Assembly (NCBI GenBank): GCA_026390595.1
Contig: JAPLFQ010000021.1
Location: forward strand, 268,333-332,332
From: Ignavibacteriales bacterium
GTDB lineage: Bacteria; Bacteroidota; Ignavibacteria; UBA10030
Reading direction: 5' to 3'
Length of the DNA: 64,000 bases
Of this stretch, positions 35,032 through 43,832 are shown in pieces; within the stretch, counting starts at the first letter, position 1; each line of letters opens with the position of its first letter. A program made the translations under genes and the position numbers. The notes beneath the pieces are model-generated. The model did not search any database. It was not told the origin of the DNA and was given only the letters and a program-made list of their open reading frames with translations.

Positions 35032-37470
35032 CTATTTCACCGCATTGATCCTCTTGTTGATCTTCTCGACGCTCTGCCTGGCAGTCGCAGAGGCAGGATT
35101 CTCCTTGTCGTTTCCTAGTGCTTCCAGAGCAGGGATCACGGATGCGTCGCCGATATCTCCCAGAACCAACGCGGCGTAATTTCTGACCGATTCATTCGGA
35201 TCCTTGAGGATTTCTTTGACGACGGCCATCGCGTCTCCCCTCCCTTTGCCATACCACCGGATGGTCGAGAGCGATGTGAACCTGGTGGATGTGAATGTCT
35301 GGTCTTTCACCATCTCCATTGCGACGGCAACAGCCTGAGCAGTATCCAGCGTGCCGAGGGCATTCAACGCAAAGCCAGCAACGATGTTTTGGCGCGAGGG
35401 GACGGTGAGATACCGCTTCACAACTGGCAAAGCGTGTGCCGAATCCACTTTCGCAATCGATGCAAGTGCGCGGCCGAAGACCTGGTAACTTGAATCGTTG
35501 AGCGCGCCATTCAGGACTTGAGTGACATCATTTCCTCTCAACCATCGCAATGCGCCGGCAGCAACGGCCCGGACCTCCGACCGCTTGTCTTTGATCGCTG
35601 CGAAGAGCGCGGACTTTGCGGCAGGTCTCAACGAATCGTACTTGGCCAATGCCTGGGAGATTTGTGAAGCCGCGTCGCGTCGCACCGCCCAGAACGAATC
35701 GTGCAGCATCCGGTCTATGAACACGGAGAAGACATCCCCTTCCTTCTGCATCCGTGCGAGCGCCTGAATTCCGAGGATCCTGTCAACAAGGCTCGTCGCC
35801 GACATGGCCTGGTACTTCCATTCGTCAAACGATTTCTCGAATTTCAGCTGCTTGATCAACCAATCTCCCTTGTCAAAAATCACCAGGGAAGGCCTCGAAG
35901 CAACAGGAAGCATGTAGGTCGAGTCCTTCGTGAGAATCTCAATCCTATGAGTTGTCGCTCCCGCAGACGTGGTGATCTCGATGTCCACCGGCATGCGGAA
36001 CACTCCGGTCAGGCTGTCGGTTTTCTGCGTCTGGCGAACGTTAAGCGCTATGTGTTTCGCAGATTCATCCCATTGATACGATACGGCGAAAACCGGATGG
36101 CCCGCCTTGTAGACCCACTGATCGAAAAACCATTGAAGATTCTGACCGGTGCTCTCTTCGATCGCGATTTTGAGATCGTTTGTTTCCACAGGCTGGAACG
36201 CGTGTTTCGTGATGTAGTGCTTGATTGCCCGATGGTAGAGGTCGTCGCCGAGCAGAAAGCGAAGCATGTGGAGGACAGCGGCCCCCCGTGGATACACGTT
36301 TTCGCCATACGACTCAACGCTGACGATGGGCTTCCGTCCACGTGTCGTATCCACGACAACTCCAGCCTGCTGGTTCTGATACAACGTGTAGTCAAACTCA
36401 TCCTGGCCGAGAAACATCCGGTGGAACAATGGATCATAGTAGCTGGCAAAGCTCTCGTTGAGCCACATGTGGCGAAAGTCCCGGCACGTCACGAGATCCC
36501 CCCACCACTGGTGCACGAGCTCATGGGCAAGCAGACTCGTGGAAGGATTGTCAATTCGTCCCCGCGCGTCGGAAACAGCCCAGGTGTCAGAGAGTGTTGT
36601 CGCCGAGGTATTTTCCATCCCGCCGAAATGATCTTGAAGAATGATCTGTGCGTATTTTTCCCACGGATAGTCAAACCCGATCGTTTCGTTGAAAAACTTT
36701 ATCATCGCTGGGGTGTACTTGAAGCTCGCCCGGCCGTTCGTCGTGTCGTCCGTATATACCCAGTACTCAAGAGGAAGCTTGCCGAGGTTATCGCGCAGGA
36801 TGGTGTATTCCCCTGCCGCGATCATGATCAGGTAGGAAGAATGCGGTTTCGTTTCCTTCCAATGAAATGTCTTCGTCTTTTCCTTCTTGTTTTCTGTGAC
36901 ACTGATCAGCTTGCCGTTCGACAGGAACGAGTATCGCGCGTCCACCGTACCGATGACTTCGGACGTCGATTTGTCATTGGGATAATCGTAGCACGGGAAC
37001 CAGAAGTGATTGGTCGTTTCTTCGCCCTGCGACCAGATCTGAGACCGCTTGCCGGGTATGGCCCCGCTGGTATTGTTGAATGTAAGTCCCTGCTTCGGAG
37101 TGCACGAATATTCAATGGATACCTTGAGTGTATCACGGTATGAGTGCGGCTTGTCGAACTCGATGGAGACACTTGAAGTGGTGGACGTGAACTTCAGGTC
37201 TTTTCCCTTCGCATCTTTGACACTCTTAATCTTCATTTCACCGGCATCGAATACTGCCGTTTTCAGAGCGGGGAGCAACGGGACAAAGGTGGTCGTCACC
37301 TTCCCTTCGACCGATTTTGCAGAATCGTTTAGCTTGATCTCGATCTTGTAGTGAAGCACATCGTAGGTCCGGTTCGGCGTCTCACCGGGGTCCTTTGGAG
37401 AAAAGATCTCCTGCGCGGGAGCCACCGAGATGACGAGGAGAAATAAAATGAGAGAAACGAAAGACTTCAT
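35032..37470 (-). CDS. M1-family zinc aminopeptidase with C-terminal HEAT repeats
   Basis: 812 residues from the ATG at 37470 (CAGGAG upstream), signal peptide ending SVAPAQ. N-terminal beta-domain about 30-225. The substrate-recognition motif is GGMEN at 283-287, a variant of GAMEN. Zinc site HELVH at 316-320 with the distal ligand E339 in WLNESFA. The C-terminal ~230 residues are HEAT/armadillo-like repeats (LARMQKEGDVFSV, RRDAASQISQAL, VRNYAALVLGDIGD). It removes N-terminal residues from peptides in the periplasm or outside. It has its own promoter (37507-37537) and terminator. Confidence 0.93.
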   Translation of the reverse strand: MKSFVSLILFLLVISVAPAQEIFSPKDPGETPNRTYDVLHYKIEIKLNDSAKSVEGKVTTTFVPLLPALKTAVFDAGEMKIKSVKDAKGKDLKFTSTTSSVSIEFDKPHSYRDTLKVSIEYSCTPKQGLTFNNTSGAIPGKRSQIWSQGEETTNHFWFPCYDYPNDKSTSEVIGTVDARYSFLSNGKLISVTENKKEKTKTFHWKETKPHSSYLIMIAAGEYTILRDNLGKLPLEYWVYTDDTTNGRASFKYTPAMIKFFNETIGFDYPWEKYAQIILQDHFGGMENTSATTLSDTWAVSDARGRIDNPSTSLLAHELVHQWWGDLVTCRDFRHMWLNESFASYYDPLFHRMFLGQDEFDYTLYQNQQAGVVVDTTRGRKPIVSVESYGENVYPRGAAVLHMLRFLLGDDLYHRAIKHYITKHAFQPVETNDLKIAIEESTGQNLQWFFDQWVYKAGHPVFAVSYQWDESAKHIALNVRQTQKTDSLTGVFRMPVDIEITTSAGATTHRIEILTKDSTYMLPVASRPSLVIFDKGDWLIKQLKFEKSFDEWKYQAMSATSLVDRILGIQALARMQKEGDVFSVFIDRMLHDSFWAVRRDAASQISQALAKYDSLRPAAKSALFAAIKDKRSEVRAVAAGALRWLRGNDVTQVLNGALNDSSYQVFGRALASIAKVDSAHALPVVKRYLTVPSRQNIVAGFALNALGTLDTAQAVAVAMEMVKDQTFTSTRFTSLSTIRWYGKGRGDAMAVVKEILKDPNESVRNYAALVLGDIGDASVIPALEALGNDKENPASATARQSVEKINKRINAVK

Positions 37471-37506
37471 GCTGACTCCTGTTTGATGAAGAATTGACAT
37501 TCGAAT

Positions 37507-37537
37507 GAAATCTAGGTGAAGATGCCGCCGCAATCAA
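37507..37537 (-). promoter_or_regulatory. Promoter for the M1 aminopeptidase gene
   Basis: Minus strand: TTG, 20 bases, TAGATTTC (one mismatch to TAnnTTTG). It lies 37 bases upstream of the ATG. Confidence 0.65.
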
Positions 37538-37607
37538 GAGGCGGGGTGGGACATTTGTGAAATGCCTTCGGTACACGTTAACGAAACAGCGGACAAGCTT
37601 AGCTGGG

Positions 37608-39455
37608 TTATTGTATTCCGTATTCCGCAGCTCGTTTGACATGGAAGAGATCAACGTGCCGATCACGCGGCAGCCAGAGCTGCACCAGTCCCGTTCCTTC
37701 CGGCCCGCCAAAGTTTTTCACCCACGCGCCCGCCATGCCATTCTCGTCGCGGGCGAGGACGCTGGAGACCTGACCGGGATCCACCCAGCCGAGTCCAACC
37801 CACCAGCCCTGAAGTCCCCATTTTCCCCCTTCCGCTGTGACGCTTGACGCATACCATCCGATCCCTTCGAGACTCTTCCCGGGATACTGGATCCCGAGTA
37901 TTTTCTGCGAAACCGAATAGTCGATACCGAGCATCTTCCCCGTTGAATCGCGCTTCCATGCAATCGGGTCCGGACCGAGCCAGACCACTTTGCCGCCCGC
38001 ATCCAGATATTTCCGTATGAGCGCGTTCGGTGATTCTTCTTTGACCAGGGCTTCGGGAACCCGATGTTCTGCGAACACGACGACGCTCCCGCGATTAGGA
38101 CCAAGCCGCTCCTTCATGAACTCCTCCAGCCCTTTCGAATCAACGACCGTGTATCCAACCTGCTTGAAGTAGTCGCGAATCCATTCATCCGCACCTCCAG
38201 AGAACCATTTTCCGGCTCCCGGTTTGGAATCCCAGAAGACCACCCTTTCCGGAGAAGCGGCCGTTGTGTCCGGCGCAGTCGATCCCTTCAAGGCATACAT
38301 GGTTCCATCGTCACTTCCGAAAAAGACCATACCGTCTGACAGGACCGGAGAAGAGAAGATGCGATCGTTGGTTTTGAACCGCCATTGTTCTGTTCCGCTC
38401 ACACGGTCAAGCGCGAACAGGTTTCCATCGTTCGATCCGAAATAGACCATCGGCCCGGCGACCGCCGCGGAAGACCAGACCGGGCCGTTTGTCTTGAACC
38501 TCCAGACTTCCTTCCCTGATGATTGATCGAGGCTCTGGAGAAACTGCGCATCGGAGCTGCCGGCGAATACCCTGCCATCAGCGATGGCCGGAGTTGAGAG
38601 GACCCACGATACCGCATGGTCGTTCACCCACTTCTGCTCTCCCCGTTCGAGGTCAAGCGCATACAGGAAACCATCCCGGCATCCGACTGTCACGATTCCG
38701 TTCGCGATGGAGGGGGACGAAACAACCGCCGATCGGTCGAAACCAAAATCCTCGATCTTCAGTGACGCACCCTTCGTGGCGAATTTCCATTTCATCGACC
38801 CGTCTTTCGCGTCCAATGCAAGTACGTAGCCGCTCATCGTCCCTACGATCACAAGGTTATTGGCAACTGCGGGCGTAGAACGGATCCGCGATCCGGCAGG
38901 ATGTTTCCAGAGCATCCTCTTCGTCCTGGTATCGAACGCGTAGATATTGCCGTCACCGCTCCCGATGAACAGAGAATTTCCGACAACCGTCGGTGAGGAA
39001 AGATAGTAGTCGAAACCGTTTCGGTACTCCAGGTCCTTTCCCATCTTGAATTTCCAGATTTCTTTGCCGTTGACCGCGTCAAGCGCGTACAAATGCGGAT
39101 CCCTGCTGGTGAAGTAGACCAGCCCATGCGCCACGGCAGGGGATGAATGAATCGCCCCTCCTGTCTTGAAGTGCCAACGCTCTTTCCCCGAACCTGCATC
39201 CACCGCGTAGAAGAAGCCGTCTCCGCTTCCGAAATAGAGGACGTTGTTCGACAACGCCGGTGTGCTTCTCACGGGTCCGTCCGTCTTGAATGTGAACCTG
39301 ACCCCCTCGAGGCGATGTAACGGTTTGACGTCGTATACGCCGGTGTGCTGCGGATTTGACTGCAGCATTATTGGCCGATCTGCCCCGGCCATCGCTGGTT
39401 GCTCCGAAGAAGCTGCCGCATTCACCATCAGGAGAACTGTGAGCAATCGCATCAT
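37608..39455 (-). CDS. PQQ-like beta-propeller protein with C-terminal GATase-like domain
   Basis: 615 residues from the ATG at 39455 (AAAGG upstream; a second ATG follows directly). Short signal peptide (LLTVLLMVNAAAS). About seven to nine PQQ-type blades, each with a D-x-x-x-G-x-x-x-W-x-F-K core (AVDAGSGKERWHFKTGG, YALDAVNGKEIWKF), cover about 35-390. The C-terminal ~215 residues (VVFWDSKPGAGKWFSG, GYTVVDSKGLEEFM, YLDAGGKVVWLG) look like a ThuA/GATase1-type Rossmann domain. BamB-like or dehydrogenase-like activity cannot be told apart; PQQ-enzyme catalytic residues are not evident, so a binding role is more likely. Confidence 0.85.
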   Translation of the reverse strand: MMRLLTVLLMVNAAASSEQPAMAGADRPIMLQSNPQHTGVYDVKPLHRLEGVRFTFKTDGPVRSTPALSNNVLYFGSGDGFFYAVDAGSGKERWHFKTGGAIHSSPAVAHGLVYFTSRDPHLYALDAVNGKEIWKFKMGKDLEYRNGFDYYLSSPTVVGNSLFIGSGDGNIYAFDTRTKRMLWKHPAGSRIRSTPAVANNLVIVGTMSGYVLALDAKDGSMKWKFATKGASLKIEDFGFDRSAVVSSPSIANGIVTVGCRDGFLYALDLERGEQKWVNDHAVSWVLSTPAIADGRVFAGSSDAQFLQSLDQSSGKEVWRFKTNGPVWSSAAVAGPMVYFGSNDGNLFALDRVSGTEQWRFKTNDRIFSSPVLSDGMVFFGSDDGTMYALKGSTAPDTTAASPERVVFWDSKPGAGKWFSGGADEWIRDYFKQVGYTVVDSKGLEEFMKERLGPNRGSVVVFAEHRVPEALVKEESPNALIRKYLDAGGKVVWLGPDPIAWKRDSTGKMLGIDYSVSQKILGIQYPGKSLEGIGWYASSVTAEGGKWGLQGWWVGLGWVDPGQVSSVLARDENGMAGAWVKNFGGPEGTGLVQLWLPRDRHVDLFHVKRAAEYGIQ

Positions 39456-39933
39456 TTGTTTGCGCCTTTCTGAGTTCAAGAAGATACGTCGTGCGTTCTC
39501 ATTGTCTTCGATCATACTTTGGAACCCACAAGCGAGCAACCATCGGACCGTTTACGCGAAAGATATTTGCCAGGGTTCGACAATCGAGGAGTGCGGGAGG
39601 GACTCATCTTTCGCAAATACGCCACAATCGACCCAGAGTTGCAGGATTGGGAATCTAATTCAGAAGCGAATTGCCCCAACCAGAGCCTTCATTCGTTGAG
39701 AGATCCTGACACGGCTATGTGTCGCCCGAATGGCGTTCGGGAATTACTCACGAACAAGACAGCGATGCTGACCAAAGCACCGATACCACCACTTGAAATG
39801 TTGTGCTGGTCGATCGCAGGCGGTCGTGCTGATGCGGGTGCGTTTTCAACACCGAGAAGCGGTGTGCGTACAATCACCAACGCGCGCATATGGTTTCTTA
39901 GCTTGGGAGGAGGCTCGCTGTCAGAATTTCGTC
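39456..39933. other. Intergenic, about 480 bases, no supported gene
   Basis: The gap separates the leftward PQQ gene from the rightward T9SS gene. Overlapping frames on both strands at 39689-39941 look moderately protein-like but have no ribosome binding site, no domain and no clear start, so I leave them out. Confidence 0.5.
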
Positions 39934-39964
39934 TTGTTTGAATCCCTATTACGCATTACCTTTG
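39934..39964 (+). promoter_or_regulatory. Promoter for the rightward T9SS gene
   Basis: Plus strand: TTG, 20 bases, TACCTTTG, a full match. It lies 72 bases upstream of ATG 40037 and is the only such promoter in the window on this strand. Confidence 0.82.
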
Positions 39965-40036
39965 TCGGCAGTTGAACCTTTTTTCTCAGAACACCGCTTC
40001 CTCCCACAAGAAATCCACTTCCAAGGAGACTCATCG

Positions 40037-40912
40037 ATGAACAAGTCGGTACTGTTTCTTCTGTTACTGCTCTGTTCCACACTCGCCCTTTTTGCGCAGA
40101 TTCCGAATGCTGGATTCGAATCATGGACGAACTCAGACCCTGACGGGTGGTATACAACGAACACGGCTCCGACGTCGCTTCCTGTGACGCGGGTGACGAC
40201 AGCCCATTCCGGCACGTATGCTGCACGAGGCGAGGTAGTTCCCCTCTCCGGGTTCCCTGCCTTCGGCGTGCAGCCAATCCTCATGCCTGGACCAAAGGGC
40301 AAGGGTTTTCCATTTTCACAACGTGCCGCAGCGTTCAACGGTTGGTACCAATTTGTTCCCGCCAGCGGCTCAGGGGATCAGCTTTATCTCGTTGCAACAC
40401 TATCAAAGGCTGGCCAGGGAGTGGGCGCGGCCGCAGGTATTATCCCCACCGCCACCACTTCGTTCAAGCAATTCTCACTGCCGATCCTGTATCCAGGGGG
40501 CGAGATTCCCGACACCTGTCAGCTCCTCATTCAGATCACGGGCGCTGGAGGCCTTGCCAAAGTCGGATCGTACTTCGTCATCGACGATCTGTCGCTGGGA
40601 GCAGTGACCGCGGCTGAGCAGTCTGCTCTTCCATCGGGGTTCACACTCAGTCAGAACTATCCGAACCCGTTCAATCCAGCAACAGCGATCAGCTATCAGC
40701 TGCCGGCTGTCAGCGTTGTGAACCTCAGAGTGTTTGACATGCTTGGCAGAGAGGTGGCGACGTTGGCCGAAGGACGAAAAGAGGCAGGTCGATACACAAT
40801 GAACTGGAATGCATCCAGCCTCCCAAGTGGAATGTACCTGTATCAGTTGACAGCTACGTCGGAAAAAGGCGAGATCTACAGGGACACAAAGCGAGCTATG
40901 CTTCTGAAATAG
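40037..40912 (+). CDS. Secreted protein with T9SS C-terminal domain
   Basis: 291 residues; ATG 40037 follows AAGGAG. Signal peptide about 1-21 (ending LALFAQ). Residues ~22-195 begin PNAGFESWTNSDPDGW, the usual opening of galactose-binding/carbohydrate-binding jelly-roll modules (GFExW...PxGW), and contain AHSGTYAARGE. The last ~85 residues are a T9SS sorting domain (SQNYPNPFNPATAISY, VFDMLGREVATL, PSGMYLYQL). It is one of very few genes on this strand and is bounded by its own promoter and terminator. Confidence 0.9.
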   Translation: MNKSVLFLLLLLCSTLALFAQIPNAGFESWTNSDPDGWYTTNTAPTSLPVTRVTTAHSGTYAARGEVVPLSGFPAFGVQPILMPGPKGKGFPFSQRAAAFNGWYQFVPASGSGDQLYLVATLSKAGQGVGAAAGIIPTATTSFKQFSLPILYPGGEIPDTCQLLIQITGAGGLAKVGSYFVIDDLSLGAVTAAEQSALPSGFTLSQNYPNPFNPATAISYQLPAVSVVNLRVFDMLGREVATLAEGRKEAGRYTMNWNASSLPSGMYLYQLTATSEKGEIYRDTKRAMLLK

Positions 40913-40934
40913 CCTTCATCGAAATCGGATAAAA

Positions 40935-40970
40935 CAACAAAGCCCCGGCACATACGCCAGGGCTTTGTTG
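40935..40970 (+). terminator. Terminator after the rightward T9SS gene
   Basis: Long stem CAACAAAGCCC / GGGCTTTGTTG with inner GGC/GCC pairing, 22 bases after the stop. The arms contain T-rich and A-rich tails, so it could act in both directions and may also serve the leftward gene ending at 41043. Confidence 0.8.
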
Positions 40971-41042
40971 TGAGATGAGCGAATCGGTTGTTACTCTGAG
41001 GAGCGAAAGTCCCCGCGAGAACATTCACGGCGGCATTCTCAG

Positions 41043-41720
41043 TTATTTGCGCATCCTGGCAGATTGTGCGACCGCAGCGATATCCGGGTTCTCAAGAACT
41101 TTCCCGGAGTATCCCGATGTCGACACGCTGATCATTGCCAATCCAAGGTCTTCCAACGTGCACACGTATTTCGGGAACAGTGCTTTCAGAAGAGGATAGG
41201 CCGCTCCGAGCAGTTTCGAGATTCCGTACGCGTTCTTTTGTCCATCGATCGGCTTGATGAACCCAGGCCTGAATGCGTAGGCTGCCTTGAATGCAAGTTT
41301 CCTGAGATCGTTCTCGGTCTTCCCCTTCACCCTCGCCCACATCGAGCGACCTTTTTCGCTGCCGTCAGTCCCCGTTCCCGAAACATAACAAAACGTCATT
41401 TCGGGATTGAGCTTTGCCAGAACCGCGGCGGCGCTCATCGTAAGGTCGTACGTGAGTCGCGTGTATTCATCTTCCTTCTTGCCGACAGATGTCACGCCGA
41501 GACAGAAGAAGCACGCGTTGAAGCCTTTCAGCTGACCCTCGATGCCCGAGTAGTCGAAAAAGTCTCTGTGGACGATCTCGCGCAGCTTCCCGTGATTCAC
41601 AGTGCACGGCTTTCGGCCGATCACAAGCACGGATTCAACATCTTGATGTCTGAGTGCGACATCGAGAACTCCCTCGCCGACCATGCCGGTGGCACCAAAG
41701 ACTATCGCCTTGAGTTTCAT
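41043..41720 (-). CDS. NAD(P)-binding atypical short-chain dehydrogenase/epimerase-like protein
   Basis: 225 residues. The N-terminus MKLKAIVFGATGMVGEGVL has the GxTGxxG dinucleotide-binding loop. Further landmarks are LVIGRKPC, ACFFCLGVTSVG, MTFCYVSGTGTDGSEKG and RPGFIKP, the order seen in atypical SDRs of the NAD(P)H-binding/oxidoreductase HTATIP2-like group. Substrate unknown. It starts 44 bases after the DinB-like gene and is likely in the same transcript. Confidence 0.85.
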   Translation of the reverse strand: MKLKAIVFGATGMVGEGVLDVALRHQDVESVLVIGRKPCTVNHGKLREIVHRDFFDYSGIEGQLKGFNACFFCLGVTSVGKKEDEYTRLTYDLTMSAAAVLAKLNPEMTFCYVSGTGTDGSEKGRSMWARVKGKTENDLRKLAFKAAYAFRPGFIKPIDGQKNAYGISKLLGAAYPLLKALFPKYVCTLEDLGLAMISVSTSGYSGKVLENPDIAAVAQSARMRK

Positions 41721-41764
41721 TCTCCTATTTGATTCCTCTCCTGCGTTGTCATTCCAGGATGCTT

Positions 41765-42340
41765 TTATTGGGATCCCGAACCTGGCCCAGTCGTAATCGA
41801 CCTGAATTCCAGTGATGCCAGGATAGCATGAATTTGTTCAAGATGCCTCTCTTCGTGAACCCCGACGAACGCCAACCACTGCGCCAGGTCGAGCGGCCCG
41901 AAGATCCAGTGGGGGAAGCGGACCAGGGTGGGGTCAACGGACTCGAGGCGCGGCCGGAGACTAAGAAGCTCCGCTTGGACGTCACGGAGAACTTTCAGCG
42001 AGTCGAGAGCTTTCACGGTGCCCGTCGCGCTGAATTTGTCGCGCGTAACATATTTCTCCGTCCGGCTTCTTTCGAGGTATGACTCGAGCGAGACCTCGAA
42101 TGAATGGAGCGGTGGATGAGGCCCCGTTGCCGCTGCCGCCTTGTCGGTCAATGTCGTGATGAGTCGGACAAGGGGACCTTCGACGAGAGCCAGATGTTCG
42201 AGAATTTTTTCGATCGACCAACCCCCGCTCACCGGTCGGTATCCCAGTTGTGCGACGCTGAGATCACGGGCGGACAGTTCAATCCCTGTGAATGCGCGTT
42301 CCTTTGCAGCGAAAATCCCGGCAAGGTCTCGGTACGTCAA
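41765..42340 (-). CDS. DinB-like protein
   Basis: 191 residues from a TTG start at 42340, chosen because GGAGG lies exactly 7 bases upstream; the longer frame to 42436 has no ribosome binding site. DinB four-helix features: YRPVSGGWSIEKILEHLALVE (a W-S-x-x-x-x-x-x-H-L element), a middle helix and the C-terminal WLAFVGVHEERHLEQI, whose histidines would complete the metal triad. Members are metal-binding thiol-dependent enzymes or stress proteins of mostly unknown activity. Confidence 0.85.
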   Translation of the reverse strand: MTYRDLAGIFAAKERAFTGIELSARDLSVAQLGYRPVSGGWSIEKILEHLALVEGPLVRLITTLTDKAAAATGPHPPLHSFEVSLESYLERSRTEKYVTRDKFSATGTVKALDSLKVLRDVQAELLSLRPRLESVDPTLVRFPHWIFGPLDLAQWLAFVGVHEERHLEQIHAILASLEFRSITTGPGSGSQ

Positions 42341-42451
42341 TGTGTATCCTCCAGGTTTTTTAAGCCCCGGCCTTTCAGCGCGATCAGCCGTGGGCCGCAC
42401 ACACCGATAATTGAACATCACGGTTGTAAGAATCAAACCACGGTCCGGGCT

Positions 42452-42661
42452 TCATCGTTCCCGCTTCAGGCTGGGCCATTCGACAAACACAGCAACGTAG
42501 AGCATCACGAAGATCACGACCGGAATAAGTACAAGCAGGCTGAGGCCCGGGTGGAAGCCCGCCTTTCCTGCAATTCTCCACAACAGCAGGATGAGCCCCA
42601 CTCCGGAGATGGATTCTGTAAGCAGGATAAGGAGAAGCTCGGCGAAGCCAGGAGCAGCCAT
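42452..42661 (-). CDS. Small two-span membrane protein
   Basis: 69 residues, almost entirely hydrophobic, with two predicted membrane helices (AELLLILLTESISGVGLILLL and LLVLIPVVIFVMLYVAVFV, each shown in part) and a short basic tail SLKRER. No family recognised. It lies between the DinB-like gene and the LecA-like gene, same strand. Confidence 0.65.
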   Translation of the reverse strand: MAAPGFAELLLILLTESISGVGLILLLWRIAGKAGFHPGLSLLVLIPVVIFVMLYVAVFVEWPSLKRER

Positions 42662-42737
42662 ACGCTGTCAGTTCTTCATGAGTACCAAGCGGAATTTGGA
42701 CACGGGAAAAGAGAGAATTACAGGGAAAGGGCAAAAC

Positions 42738-43136
42738 CTACAGAATCCGTATGTTGACCGTCATCGAGCCGATATTGTCGTCAAATCCTTTCTGGGCGGG
42801 GAAGTCCGGAGCGCGGTCATCATTGGCGACAAAGTGAAGAGGACCCGGAACGCGAATCGTTATCGTATCGGTGTCGCTGTTGAAATGCAGTACGTCTCCG
42901 TTGCCCGTGAGGATGAGCAGGCATCCCTCGGGAGCACCGGGTTTGTAGAAACCCTGGCCTGCAGGCGAGAAAATTCCTCCCGGACCGGTCAAACCGTGGT
43001 TTGCCGGATCGACGACGCCCCACATGCCTGCCGCAGAAATCTGTGCTGTCTCACCCCGGCCCAGCGAGACCCTGCTGAACTGCCATTGAGGGTTGCGTGC
43101 CGCAACGACGAACGTCTCTTGGCGGGTGAACTTCAA
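42738..43136 (-). CDS. LecA-like (PA-IL) carbohydrate-binding domain protein
   Basis: 132 residues from a TTG at 43136 preceded by AAGGAG (5-base spacer); a longer frame would overlap the HNH gene. Blocks WGVVDPANHGLTGPGG, GCLLILTGNG and the C-terminal LHFVANDDRAPDF...DNIGSMTVNIRI resemble the PA-I galactose lectin fold, in which an N-D...D-N pattern binds calcium and sugar. No signal peptide is visible. The family assignment is by motif only. Confidence 0.65.
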   Translation of the reverse strand: MKFTRQETFVVAARNPQWQFSRVSLGRGETAQISAAGMWGVVDPANHGLTGPGGIFSPAGQGFYKPGAPEGCLLILTGNGDVLHFNSDTDTITIRVPGPLHFVANDDRAPDFPAQKGFDDNIGSMTVNIRIL

Positions 43137-43168
43137 ATTTTCTCCTTCACGATTCAACTTTCGCTCCC

Positions 43169-43528
43169 TTACCGTCGCTTCTTGCAACTCCACTCGGGAT
43201 GGTCATCCCCTTTGTGCCGATTGTTCTCCCAATGTAACGGCCGGAGGTTGTCGACGTCATCCGCTCCCCCCTTCGCCACGGGAACGATGTGATCAATCTC
43301 CCAGCCGAATTCGGTCGCCTTCCCATAATCGTCCCTCTTGATCGTCGCACCACACGCGTCCCGCTTGAAATAGACAAACCACAGTTCCTGTTCCGCCTTC
43401 GCCCATACCTGTTCAATCGTTCTTGCCCCGAACGGTTCACCCATTGCTGTTGTGCCAGGCTGTCTTGTCAAGGCATCGTCCTCCAAGTTTGTTGACAGGA
43501 TTGTCTCCACTTCCCATGTGAGTTTCAT
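43169..43528 (-). CDS. HNH endonuclease
   Basis: 119 residues. The HNH core is WEIDHIVPVAKGG, DVDNLRPLHWENNRHKGD: the first His in DH, the central Asn in DNL, and a final NxxHK. It lacks the usual CxxC zinc pairs, having only one Cys in RDACGA. The start overlaps the stop of the upstream 92-residue gene (ATATGA), with AAAGGGA as ribosome binding site, so the two are translationally coupled. No methylase or restriction partner is adjacent, so I cannot assign it to a defence system. Confidence 0.85.
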   Translation of the reverse strand: MKLTWEVETILSTNLEDDALTRQPGTTAMGEPFGARTIEQVWAKAEQELWFVYFKRDACGATIKRDDYGKATEFGWEIDHIVPVAKGGADDVDNLRPLHWENNRHKGDDHPEWSCKKRR

Positions 43529-43803
43529 ATGTTCCCTTTCTCATAGCTCCGTAATCGCACAACAACTTCTCTGATAACGTGCCGCATCTGCGCTTGTGTG
43601 CCCGTTTCATCCAGCATGACGCCGGCATTCTTCAAGTGCCGCTCCATCAGCGGGAATACTTCCGCTCCGTGATGTTCGAGAAACTCCGGATCTTCGTCGA
43701 ACCCCGAACGAAGTGAGCGGCTGAACTGGAGAGCCGTTCCTTTGAACATGACGGCGATCGCCTGTTCTGATGATGCCGAAGATTTACGTACGTCTGCACC
43801 CAT
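43525..43803 (-). CDS. Hypothetical protein coupled to the HNH nuclease gene
   Basis: 92 residues, mostly alpha-helical in appearance, no known domain. It contains FLEHHGAEVFPLMERHLKNAG and MRHVIREVVVRLRSYEK. The ATG at 43803 follows AGGAA. Its last bases overlap the HNH start. A regulator or partner of the nuclease is possible from the coupling, but this is inference. Confidence 0.7.
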   Translation of the reverse strand: MGADVRKSSASSEQAIAVMFKGTALQFSRSLRSGFDEDPEFLEHHGAEVFPLMERHLKNAGVMLDETGTQAQMRHVIREVVVRLRSYEKGNI

Positions 43804-43832
43804 AGCGAATTCCTGTGGGATTCAATGCAACC

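Noticed and set aside
35701..37143. 480-codon plus-strand frame
   Set aside because: Opposite the M1 aminopeptidase, which has all its zinc and GGMEN motifs; no domain in the plus-strand product.
39519..39941. 140-codon plus-strand frame, with an overlapping 66-codon minus-strand frame
   Set aside because: Neither has a ribosome binding site or recognisable domain, and both frames look equally protein-like, which argues against either. Recorded as intergenic.
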